Shown in pieces: positions 42,158 through 54,420 of a stretch of DNA of 64,000 nt (the stretch's first letter is position 1; each line of letters starts with the position of its first letter). The notes beneath the pieces were generated by a model. It saw only the letters and a list, made by a program, of their open reading frames with translations. It was not told where the DNA came from and ran no database searches. The stretch lies in NCBI GenBank assembly GCA_963931805.1, contig OZ007500.1:151678374-151742373 (forward strand), in the 5' to 3' direction. Origin of the DNA: Microdon myrmicae. Taxonomy: Eukaryota; Arthropoda; Insecta; Diptera; Syrphidae. Position numbers and translations under genes: made by a program.

Positions 42158-44640
42158 ATCATCTATGTTGTTAGGCGCTAAAACGAACGGGCGATTCGAT
42201 TAGTGGCGCCAGTTATTTGTTCTAGACGAATGGGCGAGGATGTCATCTGTGGCGTGCAGACGTGGAAATTATGATTCTCAACAACTTTACTTGAAAGTTG
42301 GTCATCTGGTCCACAGATTTGGATCCAGGGGATTCTGCGTGTTGAACATATGGTTCGTTCTTTCACGTCTTGGATACAAGTTAGATTCAATATCAATGTT
42401 TGATATCGAATTGATATCGCGATATTTAATGTATGTGCGATTAATGATGGAGCACAGCTCCAAAGAGGTAGGTATTCAGGGGTGGTTTTGTGCGTAACAC
42501 ATTTGTAGTTTTATTTCTATTCATGTTTCAAATGTGCAAACATTTATGGCACACCCTTTATCTATCGAATATTTTTTTCGATTTTTTTTTGGTTAAATTA
42601 TGTATAAACATCCCAAAAATGATATCCAAAATGTGGGAACATTTTTTTCTATTTATTTAAAGCTTATTTCTGCAACAACTTTAAATTCTTTTTCCATTTT
42701 TTTAGCTTAAATTATGCATAAACATCTCAAAAATAATATCCAAATGGAATTTAATGTGGGAAAATTTGTTTTTCTATTTTTTTAAAGCTGATTTCCGCAA
42801 CAACTTTAAAAGCTCCTAAACGTTCGAAAAACCGCTTCGCTTTTCGCAGTGTTTTGGAGTACCATAAGCCGGTCGATAATTTTTATTCAATACAAGTGAG
42901 TCATACTTTCATAAAATACGTATAGATGGCGTTATAAAACTTTTACTTTATAGAGAGGTAGCATGAGACGCTGAAATGACCGTTAGACTACAGCTGACTG
43001 AAACTTTAAACGCGTTTTTCTCAAAACCGTCTTTTTCAAGTTGGCGTGCAATTTTGAAATACTTGAAATTTTAACTGTAGCTTCTTATATAAAGTATCTA
43101 GCGCGGTACACACGGATTTAATGATTAATTACCAATTAAAGTTCGTATTAAAAAATATTGAAGTCGATTTTTTATCGTAATTTAAATTTTTTTGTCATAC
43201 TAGTGGCATTTTGCAAAAAATTAATATTTTGTAATAATCATGTGTATCACCTTAGAAAAACCCATAAAGATGATGAAAAATTGTTTTGTTTTATTCTAGA
43301 TGCTGTCATTTCATTTCATTTCATTTTTAAAACATTTTTTTATTTTCTTTTTATCTTCTTAGTTTCTAAATTACATGCTAGACAAAAAATGCTTAAATTC
43401 TAGCTTAATTATCTTATATTATAACTTACTGGTCCTTCGCAGACGGTCTAAGCTAAACATTACATAACTACTGTATAATTTGCTCCTCGGCGACAGAACT
43501 TTGTTTGTGGCAGTACTTATGATTAATTGAATGACCAAGGAAAATTTTAAAACTTTGTGTCGATTATTTTGTTGTTTTTTTTTCTTAAAATTTAACCTAC
43601 CTAATTTTTTTTGTTTTTATAATTTTATTTAAAAGAACTTAACTTAACTTAACTTAAATCTTATACTACCCTAATTCTAGAAAAGCTAAGTCTATGTATA
43701 TATATACACATAAGATACCCAATTTGTCATATGTCGGGTAAGGTAACTGCTATATGATGCGTGCCTTGCACTTTTGCTGTGGAGATCTATTAGGTAAATA
43801 TTAGTTTTGTTACCTGCTAATCAAGCACGTATATGGCTTATATAAAATCGGCCATTCAGGTAACTTTCTCCAGTAGGTGTCGGTTACGCTAACGGTTCTC
43901 CCAGGTGCGGTTACCTAGCTATTCCTCTCGACGTCCCGTTGTTGAGCCACGATCTATCGGCTCCCGGTTCCAACCGGTTTAGAGAATTTTGGCCTTTGCT
44001 GCAGAGGGATCATTACGTGCCGTCTTTTATTTTCGAAATGTGTTTTAGTTTTCCATTTGTTGAATTTGCAACACCATTTGCAACACAGTCTCGTAAACAC
44101 TGAGTTGTGTATCCACTGAGATCGCCCAATAGGTAACACAACGTTAAATGTCTTCTTGTTCAAACCCAGCAATGTTTTTTGAAATCTCTCAATTTAAATA
44201 CTGCTTCTAGTTGAATGGACTGTTGTTAAGTTCAAAATCAGATCCAATACAAAATAACGCGTAAACAAGTCCACACTTTATTAGGTAAACATTAAATTAT
44301 AACAGAAGAAATATGCGCGGTTACTATACGGTTAACTGTGTTTTGTTTTCATCGGTTTTCTCCCTTTTCTTCCGAACACCGAACATCAAGACGATTCACA
44401 GGATATCTGATCACAGCCAACAAAGTCCGATTTGTTCACTGCCCACTCAGCCACAACTACCGTTCTTTAACTCCAGCACACGACTGCTTCGAAAAACTCT
44501 CCCTCTCTCAATCTCCAAAAATCGAACTCGAACCGGCCCACGATCCACACTCGAATCGGGGCGTGTTCGAACACTCACAAGTGGATCATGCACTTCTTCC
44601 ACCACCTTACCATCACACCACATTAAAACAAATTATATTA
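42158..44640. repeat. Unassigned region with a ~115-bp tandem duplication
   Basis: Units at about 42,591-42,690 and 42,705-42,812 share AAACATC(C/T)CAAAAAT, ATATCCAAA and GCAACAACTTTAAA. A short (TTAAC)n run lies near 43,640. The block 44,000-44,640 has an AATAAAG on the minus strand near 44,280 and may be part of an unknown LTR. No gene was found. Confidence 0.45.
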
Positions 44641-44720
44641 AAATTATAAATTATTAAATGATGGTGGCGGCGGAAATCGCATGTAACAAATTCCACTATC
44701 GGTTCGGGCGCGAAGTCTTA

Positions 44721-44843
44721 CTGTGGGATCCTAAACAAACGGATCTTCACACATGCGTCCGAGTGCAGTGCAAAATTTTCTGTGCGATCCTATACAAACA
44801 AACGGATCTCCGCACACGCGTCTTAGTGCTGTGAAAAGTGCGA
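44721..44843. repeat. Two tandem ~60-bp units in the LINE-A leader
   Basis: Units start CTGTGGGATCCTAAACAAAC (44721) and CTGTGCGATCCTATACAAAC (44780), sharing ACGGATCT and GTGC(A/T)GTG further on. Tandem leader units often act as LINE promoters. Confidence 0.75.
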
Positions 44844-47295
44844 GAATATACACGCGAGTGATGTGCCGTGCGGGAAAACCCTCTACCCTTTCCATCCCCT
44901 GTGTTTGTTTTCCTTTTTTCCGCACCTCTGTTTGCGTCCCTAAGGCATCGATACTGTCGATTGATTAATAATCTTTGGAGAGTTTTTTGTGTCTGAGTGG
45001 CATAATGTTCATCATGGAAGGGATGTGACCTGGATTTCGGCAGGGATCTAGTGGGGCACCTACTACAAGGGCACAACACCTGTAGTGGTTGCTTTCGCTT
45101 ATCTATTGCTGGTCCCGACTTGCATCCTTTCCCGAGACGGTATTGGTTTTCAATGGAGCGGGAATTTCGCGTTGATTTGTGTAACATTCGCGGCTTGAGA
45201 TGCAATTTCTCTTCTGTGCCTGCCCATGTTTCTAACCAGAAAACAACTATACTTGCAGTTAGCGAAACCCAGGTAATTACTAATACAGATATTTCTGATT
45301 TTAACCTACCTGGATATAACTTAGTGCCACTGTTCTTTTCACATCGTGGTATAGCCACATACATACGAAATGATATTGCTTTTCAACTTCTGCCACAATA
45401 TGGGCTCTGCTCCAACCCAGAATTTAATTTCTCTTGGCTAAAACTACACGTTTGTAAGCATATCATACACTACTGCTTTCTTTACAAAAGCCCAAAGTTG
45501 GATAGAAACGCATCATTTAACGAATTTGATGCTTTGTCTGATTCCATCAATAGGATCTTGACCCTATATCCGCACAGTGAAATCGTTATTGCGGGTGATT
45601 TTAATGTGAATAACTCTCAGTGGCTTCGTCACTCCGGACACACAACACCTGAAGGTCAGTATGTCCAGCTCTTTGCTGATTCAAATAATTTAACTCAACT
45701 AGTCAATGTGCCAACACGGGTATCAGATATAGCCTGCCTTTCCGCCAACACACTGGACCTGTTTCTCACCTCCCACACAAACAAATACACAATTCAAGTT
45801 TCTTCGCCCTTGGGCACTTCAGACCACTGTGTCGTGTCAGCTAAATTTCCTCTAACCATAACGTTAATGAGAAAGCTCCCAAAAGAACAGTATGGTTCTA
45901 CGAGAAAGCCAACTGGGAAGGTCTGAACAACGTTTTTGGGAGGTTAAACTGGTCGTTATTTTTCCTCAATAACGATGTTGAGTCTATAGCGGACACATTG
46001 ACAGACACGATTCTACTTGGCATGCGGACCTTTATTCCACACAGAGTAAAGAGTATCAAACTCAAGAGAAATATGTGGTTCGATTCCGAGTGCAGAGAAG
46101 CCATTAAGGCTAAAGAGTTGAGTTTCCGGCTGTATAAATCAAACAATATTGAGTAAAACCGAAAAAGATTTAAGAGAGCTAGAAATGACTGCAATGCGTA
46201 TATTCAACGCGCCAAGTTCTTGCATGACCAGAGAGTGAGACAAAAAATACTACACTCTCCCACAGGTAGTAGAAACTTCTGGGTATTCGTGAAAAACATT
46301 CAAAACTCGGTCTCCTCATCCATTCCATCGCTTATAGTCGATGACAAACCAGTCACCAATGCAATAGAGAAGTCGAATCTACTTGCTGCACATTTTGCAG
46401 TCAACTCAACGCTGCCTGATACCACATCAGTTCCTCATCAACTTGAGCATAAGCTGCACACCATGAGCCAGATTCGCTTCCGAACGCGTACTGTTGCCCG
46501 CGCACTCAAAGAGCTAAACGCACACAAATCCGCTGGCCTGGATGTCATTCCCCCAATCCTCTTGAAGGGATGTTCCTCTTCACTCGCAAAACCACTGCGG
46601 AAACTCTTCCATTTGTCTTCTTCTACTGGCCGTTTCCCAAATATATGGAAGTCAGCGAACATTCAGCCAATTCCCAAAAAGGGTGACAAATCATCCCTTC
46701 CTTCTTATCGACCCATAGCACTAACTTCTATTCTCTCGAAGGTAATGGAATCTCTTATCAACCGTCAACTTTCTAAATATCTGGAATCAAATGACCTCCT
46801 CAATGACCGCCGATATGGCTTTCGTAGCAACAGGTCCACAGGAGATCTGATGGCGTACCTTACCGAAAAGTGGAGCCATTCCATCCACTACCTCGGTGAA
46901 AGCAAGGTAGTCGCATTGGATATTTCAAACGCCTTCGGCAGAGTTTGGCATCCAGCCCTTTTGTCAAAATTGCATTCGTATGGAGTGGACAATTCCCTGA
47001 TCCAATGGATAAGAGACTATCTTTTTGGCCGTTCAATCCAAGTGGTTCTTGATGGTGTCAAACCTGTCTCCCATCAAATTAATGCAAGTGTTCCCCAGGG
47101 TTCGGTACTTTCACCCACTCTCTTCCTGATCTTTATAAATCAACTTTTGTCAATTACTCACAATCCAATTCATTCGTTTGCTGATGATAGCACGTTGATT
47201 TTCTCATACTCATACGAACACTCCCGACCAAACACTTCGAACATCACTACCAACCAGCATGTTATGCTTGATATATTGAATTCAGACCTCAACAA

Positions 47296-47347
47296 GATAT
47301 ATCAGTGGGGATTATCTAACCGATATATCAGTGGGGATTATCTAACC
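47296..47347. repeat. Exact 26-bp tandem duplication inside the LINE-A RT frame
   Basis: Units 47296-47321 and 47322-47347 are identical (GATATATCAGTGGGGATTAT...). As 26 is not a multiple of 3, it shifts the frame and brings in a stop at 47,351. Confidence 0.93.
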
Positions 47348-48159
47348 GAGTAGAATTCAATGCCTTAAAAACTCTGTGCTGCTTCTTGTCGTCAAAGGTG
47401 AGCCCCAAAGTAACTATACTGTCTATGAACGGCACTTGCATCGACGAAGCCAAGGAACTATCACTCCTCGGCACTCGAATTAAGTCGACTCCTAATTGGA
47501 CCGACCACATATTTGAAGCTGCGAAAAGTGCAGCCAAATGTATTAGGTTCCTTAAGAGAGCCAAAAGATACTTCACTCCATCCAACCTGGCCACGATTTA
47601 CAAGGCGTATATTCGCCCCCAAATGGAATTCAACTCCCATATTTGGTCAGGCGCATCCAAAACTGCACTACACGTACTCGATGGGATGCAAAAACGACCA
47701 GTGAAACTTATTGGGGACTCAGTCGATCAATTCCGTCCTTAGAACATAGGCGCAACGTATCATGCCTATCTCTTTTCTATAGGTATTACCACGGTCGTTG
47801 CTCAGCCGAACTTGCTGAATGTGTTCCGCCCCTTCAGACATTTTCCCGCGATACCCGTCAATCTGTGAATGCGCATCAGTTCACGTTGAAAGTGGAGTTT
47901 AGGCGCACAAATAAACACAGAGGGTCATTCTTTAGCCGAACCACACGAATGTGGAATGTTCTGCCTGATCATGTGTTTCCTGGCCGTTGTGATGTCCAGA
48001 CAGTCAAGACCAATATACATCGACACCTCCTTTCCTTATCCACTTCCTCTCCATCCGCTCGCACTGTGCTCTGACATTTAAGAGTAGTTCAAAATCTCCT
48101 TTTATGCGCGCGTTAGTGTAAAAAAAAATGAAAGCTGGCTGATGATACTGTTATTCTAT

Positions 48160-49690
48160 ACCGACATTGGTATCCAGGTCTTTATATGCCATTCAACCAC
48201 CAGAACTGTTGACGCTGTCCAATACTATCGTCCCGTCTCTGTGGGAGATAGCCCTACTGAAGCGCAAGAGCTCTTCTTCGGTGCGCGTTACTTCCCGGTC
48301 GTAGCACAATCGCCCGTCTACGGATGATCTACTTACATGATAGATCAGCGGGATTCCGGATCTATCCTGTATAAGCCCTTTCATGTCCAAATCAAGGAAC
48401 GCCTCTGGTGGAACAAAACCGTTGCGATGCACGTTCCCATAGTACAGGGTATTTGGATAATTAGTCCCGAAAATTAGGTTATTGGACGAGTTTATTGCTC
48501 TCGCAAAATGTCCTCTGATTAATTTGATCATAAAATTATCCACCCCACTTATGCAGGCTTCATTATATAAAGTCTCATTTGAATAGCACCTTTTATTGTC
48601 CGATTCCGGTGTTCGATATAATCTGAGACAACTTCTGGGACACTTCCTTTCGAACACCCGAATCTTTTCCACCAAATTTGTACCTATGTTAAACCATACT
48701 GGACGACCATATATGAGCATTGGTCTGATTAGCGTCATGTAGCATATGACTTTTACTCTGCTGTCAAGTTGGCTACTGTGAACTAGCCTCCCTGTCATAG
48801 CAAACGTTTTTGCCTGTTTTGGCCAAAGCAGCCTCCACATGTCTGTTGAAATACAGATATTGATCTAGCCAGATGCCCAGGTATTTAAATGCAATCTGGG
48901 TTTCCAGTTTACCTCCATGGGGTCCCACAATAACTAGCTTTCGCCTGTTTTTCCTTGTGTCGTTCGTGGCTTTATGTAATGGAGTTCTAAATAGGATGGC
49001 TTCATATTTCTGGAAGTTGATCTTAAGTTTCCAGTCATCGCAATAGCGCTGCACGTTGTTGAAGTCTCGCTGTATTAAACTATTTATGATCTCAACTTTC
49101 GGAGCTGTTCTGTAAATTATGAGATCGTCTGCGTACGCAATAGCCTGCGGAAGTGTATATAATAAGTCGCTAATGTAAATGTTAAAAAGAATCGGAGAAA
49201 GTACCGCTCCCTGTTGCAAGCCATTCTTGATATTTTTCGTTTTATTAGAGGTCACAGTAACACTTTTGACCACGAACCTCCTGTCCTTTAACATATCGTA
49301 AAATACATATAGTAAAGGCTTATATATGCCTTATCTGGCTGATCAGTTTGTAATATAACCCTTCGATCCAGACGGTATCAAAGGCTTTTTCCAAGTCGAT
49401 CAGACAGGCACTTGTGCATTGGTTCCTACATGTATTCCATTGTATGTCTGAGACCGGTTTAGCTGCGGCATGTGTGGTTTCATGACCCGCCTTAAAGCCA
49501 AACTGGTTGTTTGGAATAATGTTGTTGTCGTCTACCCATTTTAGCAGAGCTTTGTTAATAGTCTTTTCAAATACTTTACTGATGCTTGGGAGTAAACTTA
49601 TCGAACGCATGTTCATTGGGTTTGTAGAGTCTTTGCCCTGTTTGGGATGGGCTGAATGATAGCCGTTTTCCAACGCGCAGGATAATATGC
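48160..49690 (-). mobile_element. LINE-E (jockey-like) reverse transcriptase
   Basis: Minus-strand frames in order: 49,673-49,320 (RSISLLPSISKVFEKTI, NNQFGFKAGHETTHAA, CLIDLEKAFDTVW), 49,294-48,773 (NGLQQGAVLSPILFNIY and AYADDLIIY with the catalytic YADD; LKINFQKYEAILF) and 48,840-48,193 (KVICYMTLIRPMLIYGRPVW, PPEAFLDLDMKGLIQD). Two frameshifts separate them. The endonuclease is missing. The LINE-B copy abuts at about 49,690. Confidence 0.9.
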
Positions 49691-49697
49691 ATTATTC

Positions 49698-52600
49698 GCC
49701 CTGTGAGTAGGGCGTTAGAATATACTCACAGCTAGGTCGGCTTGTCGTAAGAGGCGACTAAAGGCCGAGCGGTAGCCGGGGTCCCAACGCCCTGTGCACC
49801 CGGTGAAATACCACCCCATCAAGCTTTAGGCTCCGTGAAATGGTCGGGAGAAATCCCTGGCTATCTTTTGAAGCTTGGCTGATGGACCGGTTCAAGAAAA
49901 GGTTGGTTAGGTGGTAGTCGGTCCCAAGGTGAGATACCACCCGGTCACGTTGTACGACGGTGTTTCGGATGTGTGGCTGATGGCCCGGACTGACACGGGG
50001 ATAACACATGATGATACCTTCTGATATAAAGAATTCAGCAGGTAAACTAGTCTCCCATTCGGATCTCCGGGGGGGACTATGTCAGGGGGAACATCATGCA
50101 GATCATCATCATCATCATCATCATCATCATCGGCACTACAACCTGGAACCGGTCTTGGCCTTATTTAGCAAGTCCTGGGGCTTGTTCAATTTTCCATAAT
50201 GATTTGTTTTTTCCGGGCAAGGTCATTAGTCTTGCGCCAGAGGCTTCCCGACGGGGAATCGAACCCCGGTCTTCCGCGTGACAGGCGGGTATACATCATG
50301 CAGATACCATGATAAATAATGGAACTTTAAGAGGTTTGTCATCGCATAACCGGGCTTGCTCTTGAGGCTCTGCCCACGCTCGACTGGTGACGGCATTTTG
50401 TAACATCAGGGGAATCGGTTCCACCAATACGAATGTAAACGCCTTCCACCAATATTTGCAAACAACGAAACCTGATATACTTGCCCTAACTGAGAATCTG
50501 AGGAAACTCAGATCACTGCTTGGTGTCTGTCGCGCAAGCACTTGCATATCAAGAGAATAAGCGGCCTAGGTAGCTTCGCCATGTATGGAAGTATGAGGCT
50601 GCTAACTGGGACGATTTGCGAGATTTCTTCGCATCATTTCCATAGTCGGAGGTGTGCTGCGGAGACTCCGATGTTAACGCTTGCGCGGAGTCGGTATCAG
50701 AGATTATTCTTTTGGGGATGGAGATGTGTATTCCACATTCCATCAAACGAAGTTCGTCTGATAAACCTTGGTTTGATAAAAAATGCGAGCTGATTACAGC
50801 GGCAAAAAATAGAGCTTTTAAGCAATGGTGCTCCAATCCCACCGATGTTAACAGAACGAATTTTGTTAGAATCAGAAACGCATTCAACCAGGCGATTGAT
50901 ACCGCGAAGAAGACTCACAACGACAGGGTGATCAATAAGCTCCTTCGGTGCTCAACTGGTTCGCGCTCCTTCTGGTCAATGGCAAAAGCTGTCAGCGGTA
51001 ACTTCGCATCCTCCTCTTTCCCTGCGTTAGTGACAGACAGCGGGACGTTAGTCACGAATTCAAAGAATAAGCCTAATGTGTTCGCGAATTTATTTTCCGC
51101 GAAATCGAACCTCGACCCCGGCCTTTTTGAACCACCTGTAATCTCGCCGGTACGGTCTTCGATGCGGGATGTGAGATTTCGTCCGCGCACTATTCAACAC
51201 ATTCTACGTGAACTGGACTGTAGGAAGGCAACCGGCCCGGACGGAATACCAGCAATAGTCCTTAAGAACTGTGCTCCAGAACTATCGCCGGTTCTTGGCA
51301 GACTCTTCCGCTTATCTTGTGCACGGAGGACCTTTCCTGCCTGCTGGAAAATCGATCGAGTTCAGCCAATCCCAAATACGGGAAAAAAAGTGTCTCCCAC
51401 AAAATTACCGGCCAATAGCATTACTGGCTACGTTATCTAAGGTGATGGAAAAAGTCATCAATACAGAGTTAGTTAAATATTTGGAGTACAACGGACTTCT
51501 GAATGATCGTCAATACGGATTCCGTGGCAGGCGGTCCACGGGAGACCTTTTGACACTTATAACCGATATATGGACATCTGCGATTGAATGGCATGGTGAG
51601 TCAAGGGCGGTCGCATTGGATATCTCCAAGGCTTTCGACCGCGTCTGGCACGGGGCATTGCTGAGCAAACTTTGTTCATATGGACTTTCCCAACAGCTTT
51701 GCGACTGGACGAGGTGCTTCCTCGAGAAACGATCGATCCGGGTTGTTGTGGACGGCGAGTGTTCGGATCTGTATCCTGTTAATTCGGGGGTGCCCCAAGG
51801 TTCTATTTTGGCTCCAACCTTGTTCTTGCTTCACATAAATGATTTGTTGGAGACAACGGATAACAAAGTGTTCAGTTTTGGGGATGATAGTACGCTTGTT
51901 TCCTCCTTTTCGAGTGATCGGCCGATTGGTGCATCTACGTCGCACCAGCTGAGATGTAGACAGATTGTCTCTCTGAATCAGGATCTAGATGTCCTTCAGT
52001 GGGGAAGGGCCAATCTCGTCGACTTCAATGCAGCGAAGACACAATATACAACATTCACAAAGAAAACTGGCTCATCGGTTCCACAGCTGATGATGAATGG
52101 CCGGGCCCTCGAATCTGGCGAAAGTTTGAAAATGCTCGGCTTCATGGTCTGTGGGAATGTATCATGGCATAAACACGTGTCGAGTATCGCCAGGTCAGCC
52201 TCAGGATAACTGGGCTATCTTTTTAGAGCCAAGAAATATTTTACTCCGGCCCAACTTCTTCTCATATATAAATCCCAAATTAGACCCGCACTCGAATATT
52301 GCTCTCATGTTTGGGGCTCGGCTCCTAAACATACCCTCGACCTACTTGAGAACATACAGAGACGAGAGATCCGCCTCATCGGGGACTCGGCATTGACGTC
52401 GGGACTACAGTCGCTATCACATCGAAGACGTGTAGCCGACCTCTGTCAGTTTTACAGATATTATCACGGGTACTGTTCTTCGGAGATTCTTGGTATTGTT
52501 CTACGCAATTCGGTTTATATGCGCTCCACAAGACAATCCGACGGATGGCAGCCGTTTGTGGTTCATCTCCCGACGGCGCGAACATCTCTGCATCAGAACT

Positions 52601-52772
52601 CGTTCTGTTACAGAGCGGGGAAGCTGTGGAACTCCCTTCCCACGCGAGTGTTACCGGAGCGTTACAACCTGCAACTGTTCAAAAAGAACTGCAACAGTAA
52701 TTTGATGGCATCTCGGGGCGCCCACTCGACGCTATAGGTTCGCCTCTCCCGAGAGAAGTCTAATAAAAAAAA
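49698..52772 (+). mobile_element. LINE-B, nearly full-length but deleted in the endonuclease
   Basis: The leader (CTGTGAGTAGGGCGTTAG, GTCGTAAGAGGCGACTAAA) is followed by the endonuclease start (50,330-50,500), most of which is deleted: LALTEN jumps to the SDHCLVSVAQ end near 50,510. The linker and RT run from 50,652: VTDSGTLV, KATGPDGIPAIVLK, then after a frameshift YRPIALLATLSKVMEKV, YGFRGRRSTGDLLT, VALDISKAFDRVWH (motif A), SGVPQGSILAPTLF, SFGDDSTLV (GDD for the usual ADD) and a C-terminal region ending at 52,737. It ends AGTCTAATAAA plus an A tail. A SINE is inserted at 50,104-50,292. Confidence 0.9.
50104..50292 (-). mobile_element. tRNA-Asp-derived SINE, copy 4, with 13-bp TSD
   Basis: Flanked by ACATCATGCAGAT (50091-50103 and 50293-50305). 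On the minus strand it starts within the tRNA (GTATACCCGCCTGTCACGCGG), so about 20 nt of the tRNA 5' end are missing, then has the usual body and GAT repeats. Confidence 0.93.
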
Positions 52773-53312
52773 AAAAAAAAAGTTAAACTGTTGAAATCCA
52801 GACTGCTATCACGTAATATAAAGCTCCGTGTCTATAGAACCATAATCATGCCGATTGCTCTATACGGATGCGAAACATGGGCTCTCACAAAACGGGAAGA
52901 AAACAAATTCCGCGTATTCGAGAATAAAATTTTAAGGGGCATCTTTGGCGGTAAATTTGACGAGAAGTCAGGACAATGGAGGAAACTCCACAACCACGAA
53001 TTGGAAGAGCTATACCGCAAACCTACAATAGTGAGAGTAATCAAGTCGCGAAGATTAAGATGGGCCGGACACGTAGCGCGAATGGGCAATGATAGGACCG
53101 TGCATAGAATTCTTGACGGTAAACTAACGGGAAAGAGACCGACAGTACGGCCGCGACGGAGATGGGGGGTAATGTTAGACTGGACCTCGAGGAGATCAGA
53201 TCGGATGGTCGAACGTGGAAGGAGAGGGCACAGGACAGGGAATAATGGCGTAGCCGAGTCGGTGAGGTCATGAACTTCCGGGTTCCTACAGGCCAATAAA
53301 TAATAATAATTG
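52773..53312 (+). mobile_element. LINE-C 3' end
   Basis: Starts CTGTTGAAATCCAGACTGC and encodes CETWALTKREENKFRVFE and RRLRWAGHVARMGNDRTVHRILDGKL, the basic C-terminal region typical of RTE-like elements. It ends CCAATAAATAATAATAA. Confidence 0.85.
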
Positions 53313-53371
53313 GCATTAATGTCAATTGACAGATTATCTTCACTGAATTCGGTAAAACGCGAATTCTCCGA

Positions 53372-53648
53372 TTACCAAAGTGAAATTTCATATCGGAGGG
53401 GCAGGTGATTCAGTAGAGCTCTGTCCTCCAAGTCGTGGTTTCGGTGTATGCTTTCATTCATCTTGTACATTTCCTGAAAGACAGCTCCCACAGCGTTCAC
53501 CGTTTCCAAAGGATCTTCGATCGCGGAAAGCTCACTATTGAGGATAGCGTTCTTTGTATCTATGTCAGTGTGGATTAGCAGCAGCTGGTTAACATCAGCT
53601 GTTTCCATCAGCTGTTGGAGGGTTGTTATGCTGCACCCCGTTTGAGCT
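53372..53648 (-). CDS. Open exon-like frame, product not recognised
   Basis: After an excellent acceptor (polypyrimidine run then CAG at about 53,650) there is an open frame of about 90 codons with protein-like composition: TTLQQLMETADVNQLLL, AIEDPLETVNAVGAVFQEMY. It stops at 53,374. It predicts amphipathic helices. Read from the CLIP donor it would be in frame (phase 1), so an alternative last exon is possible, as is a nested gene or TE relic. I do not recognise it. Confidence 0.35.
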
Positions 53649-53879
53649 GAAAAAAAAAAAAGTTTCCACATGACTGGCGGCCACACCGCCATTTAGTACT
53701 TAAAATAAAAATAAAATTTACCTTTTATACCTAATTATGTGTAGAATAAGCCCTTCAAATGATTTTTTAACTGCTTAATACATAATGGAGAAGTGAATAC
53801 TTAAAAAAGTGTCGTTTTTCAGTAATCTCAATAAATATAACACAATAAAACGTCAGCACTTGACACCTCGGCGCAGGAG

Positions 53880-54125
53880 AACTCAATAATCTTGTATGTT
53901 AGTTGTCTGTCACAAAACAACCAACTCTGCCCACAGCATACCCTTCGTCCCAGGGACAACCTTGAAACCTGGCAAGGTATGGTCATAAATCCCAATTTCA
54001 GAAACAAAAACTACATCAGGAACGTAAGCAAATGACTGTAGGTGAGTTGGCAGAGATGGGAAACTTGTTCTAATACTTCTAATATTCTGGGGTACAATAA
54101 CTGAGAGAACCATTGTTACATTTCC
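53880..54125 (-). mobile_element. Jockey-like endonuclease start fragment
   Basis: The minus strand reads PQNIRSIRTSFPSLPTHLQS then PDVVFVSEIGIYDHTLPGF, the beginning of an APE endonuclease with the catalytic Glu (SEI). Only this piece is present. Confidence 0.7.
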
Positions 54126-54216
54126 TGTTCTTAATATAGCATATATCTTTAGGGAGCAAACGTGGAAAATAAAATCTGATTCATCCGAATAACGAAGTGA
54201 TTAACTTGGAACTTAC

Positions 54217-54420
54217 CGCGTACGTATCTTCTATCTGGAGGTGGCGACTGAGTTGAAAGGAGTAGAAGATCCCGTTGTCCACAGCAGACTACCTCTTTTT
54301 GGTTATGAAAGCCACATTTGTGGTACTGTCTCTCACTTAGTTTGAGTTGAATTACATACGGACAATCGAAGATGTACATACATTTTCCTCTTAAGTTATT
54401 ATTGTCCATACACGAGTCAC
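54217..54420 (-). CDS. CLIP-domain serine protease, CLIP exon
   Basis: The exon (acceptor ATTCTAG, donor GTAAGT) encodes one CLIP domain: DSCMDNNNLRGKCMYIFDC ... YHKCGF ... EVVCCG. The six cysteines are in the CLIP order, with the last two adjacent. A linker ends RRYVR. The exon is symmetrical (phase 1 at both ends), as is common for exons of secreted modular proteins, and joins in frame to the exon at 35,505 (giving RRYVRECEKNK). The intron between them would be 18.7 kb (35,506-54,216). A signal-peptide exon must lie upstream but was not found up to 64,000. Confidence 0.85.

Larger units (their letters stand above)
44690..48130 (+). mobile_element. LINE-A, nearly full-length non-LTR retrotransposon
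   Basis: The leader contains two ~60-bp tandem units (44,721-44,843). A start at 45,153 opens the endonuclease: VDLCNIRGL, LAVSETQV, VIAGDFNVNNSQW and SDHCVVS. A frameshift (about 45,890) leads into the linker and RT frame (46,220-47,353). That has RPIALTSILSKVMESL, YGFRSNRSTGD, VALDISNAF (motif A), ASVPQGSVLSPTLF and SFADDSTLIF (motif C). A 26-bp duplication then shifts the frame. The C-terminal frames (47,386-48,074) follow, with FLKRAKRYF and YRYYHGRCS. It ends near an A-run at 48,120. ORF1 was not recognised. Clade not settled (CR1/jockey group). Confidence 0.88.

Noticed and set aside
44313..44657. Two overlapping ~100-codon frames
   Set aside because: Low-complexity Ser/Thr/Pro composition, no match known, and a likely LTR region.
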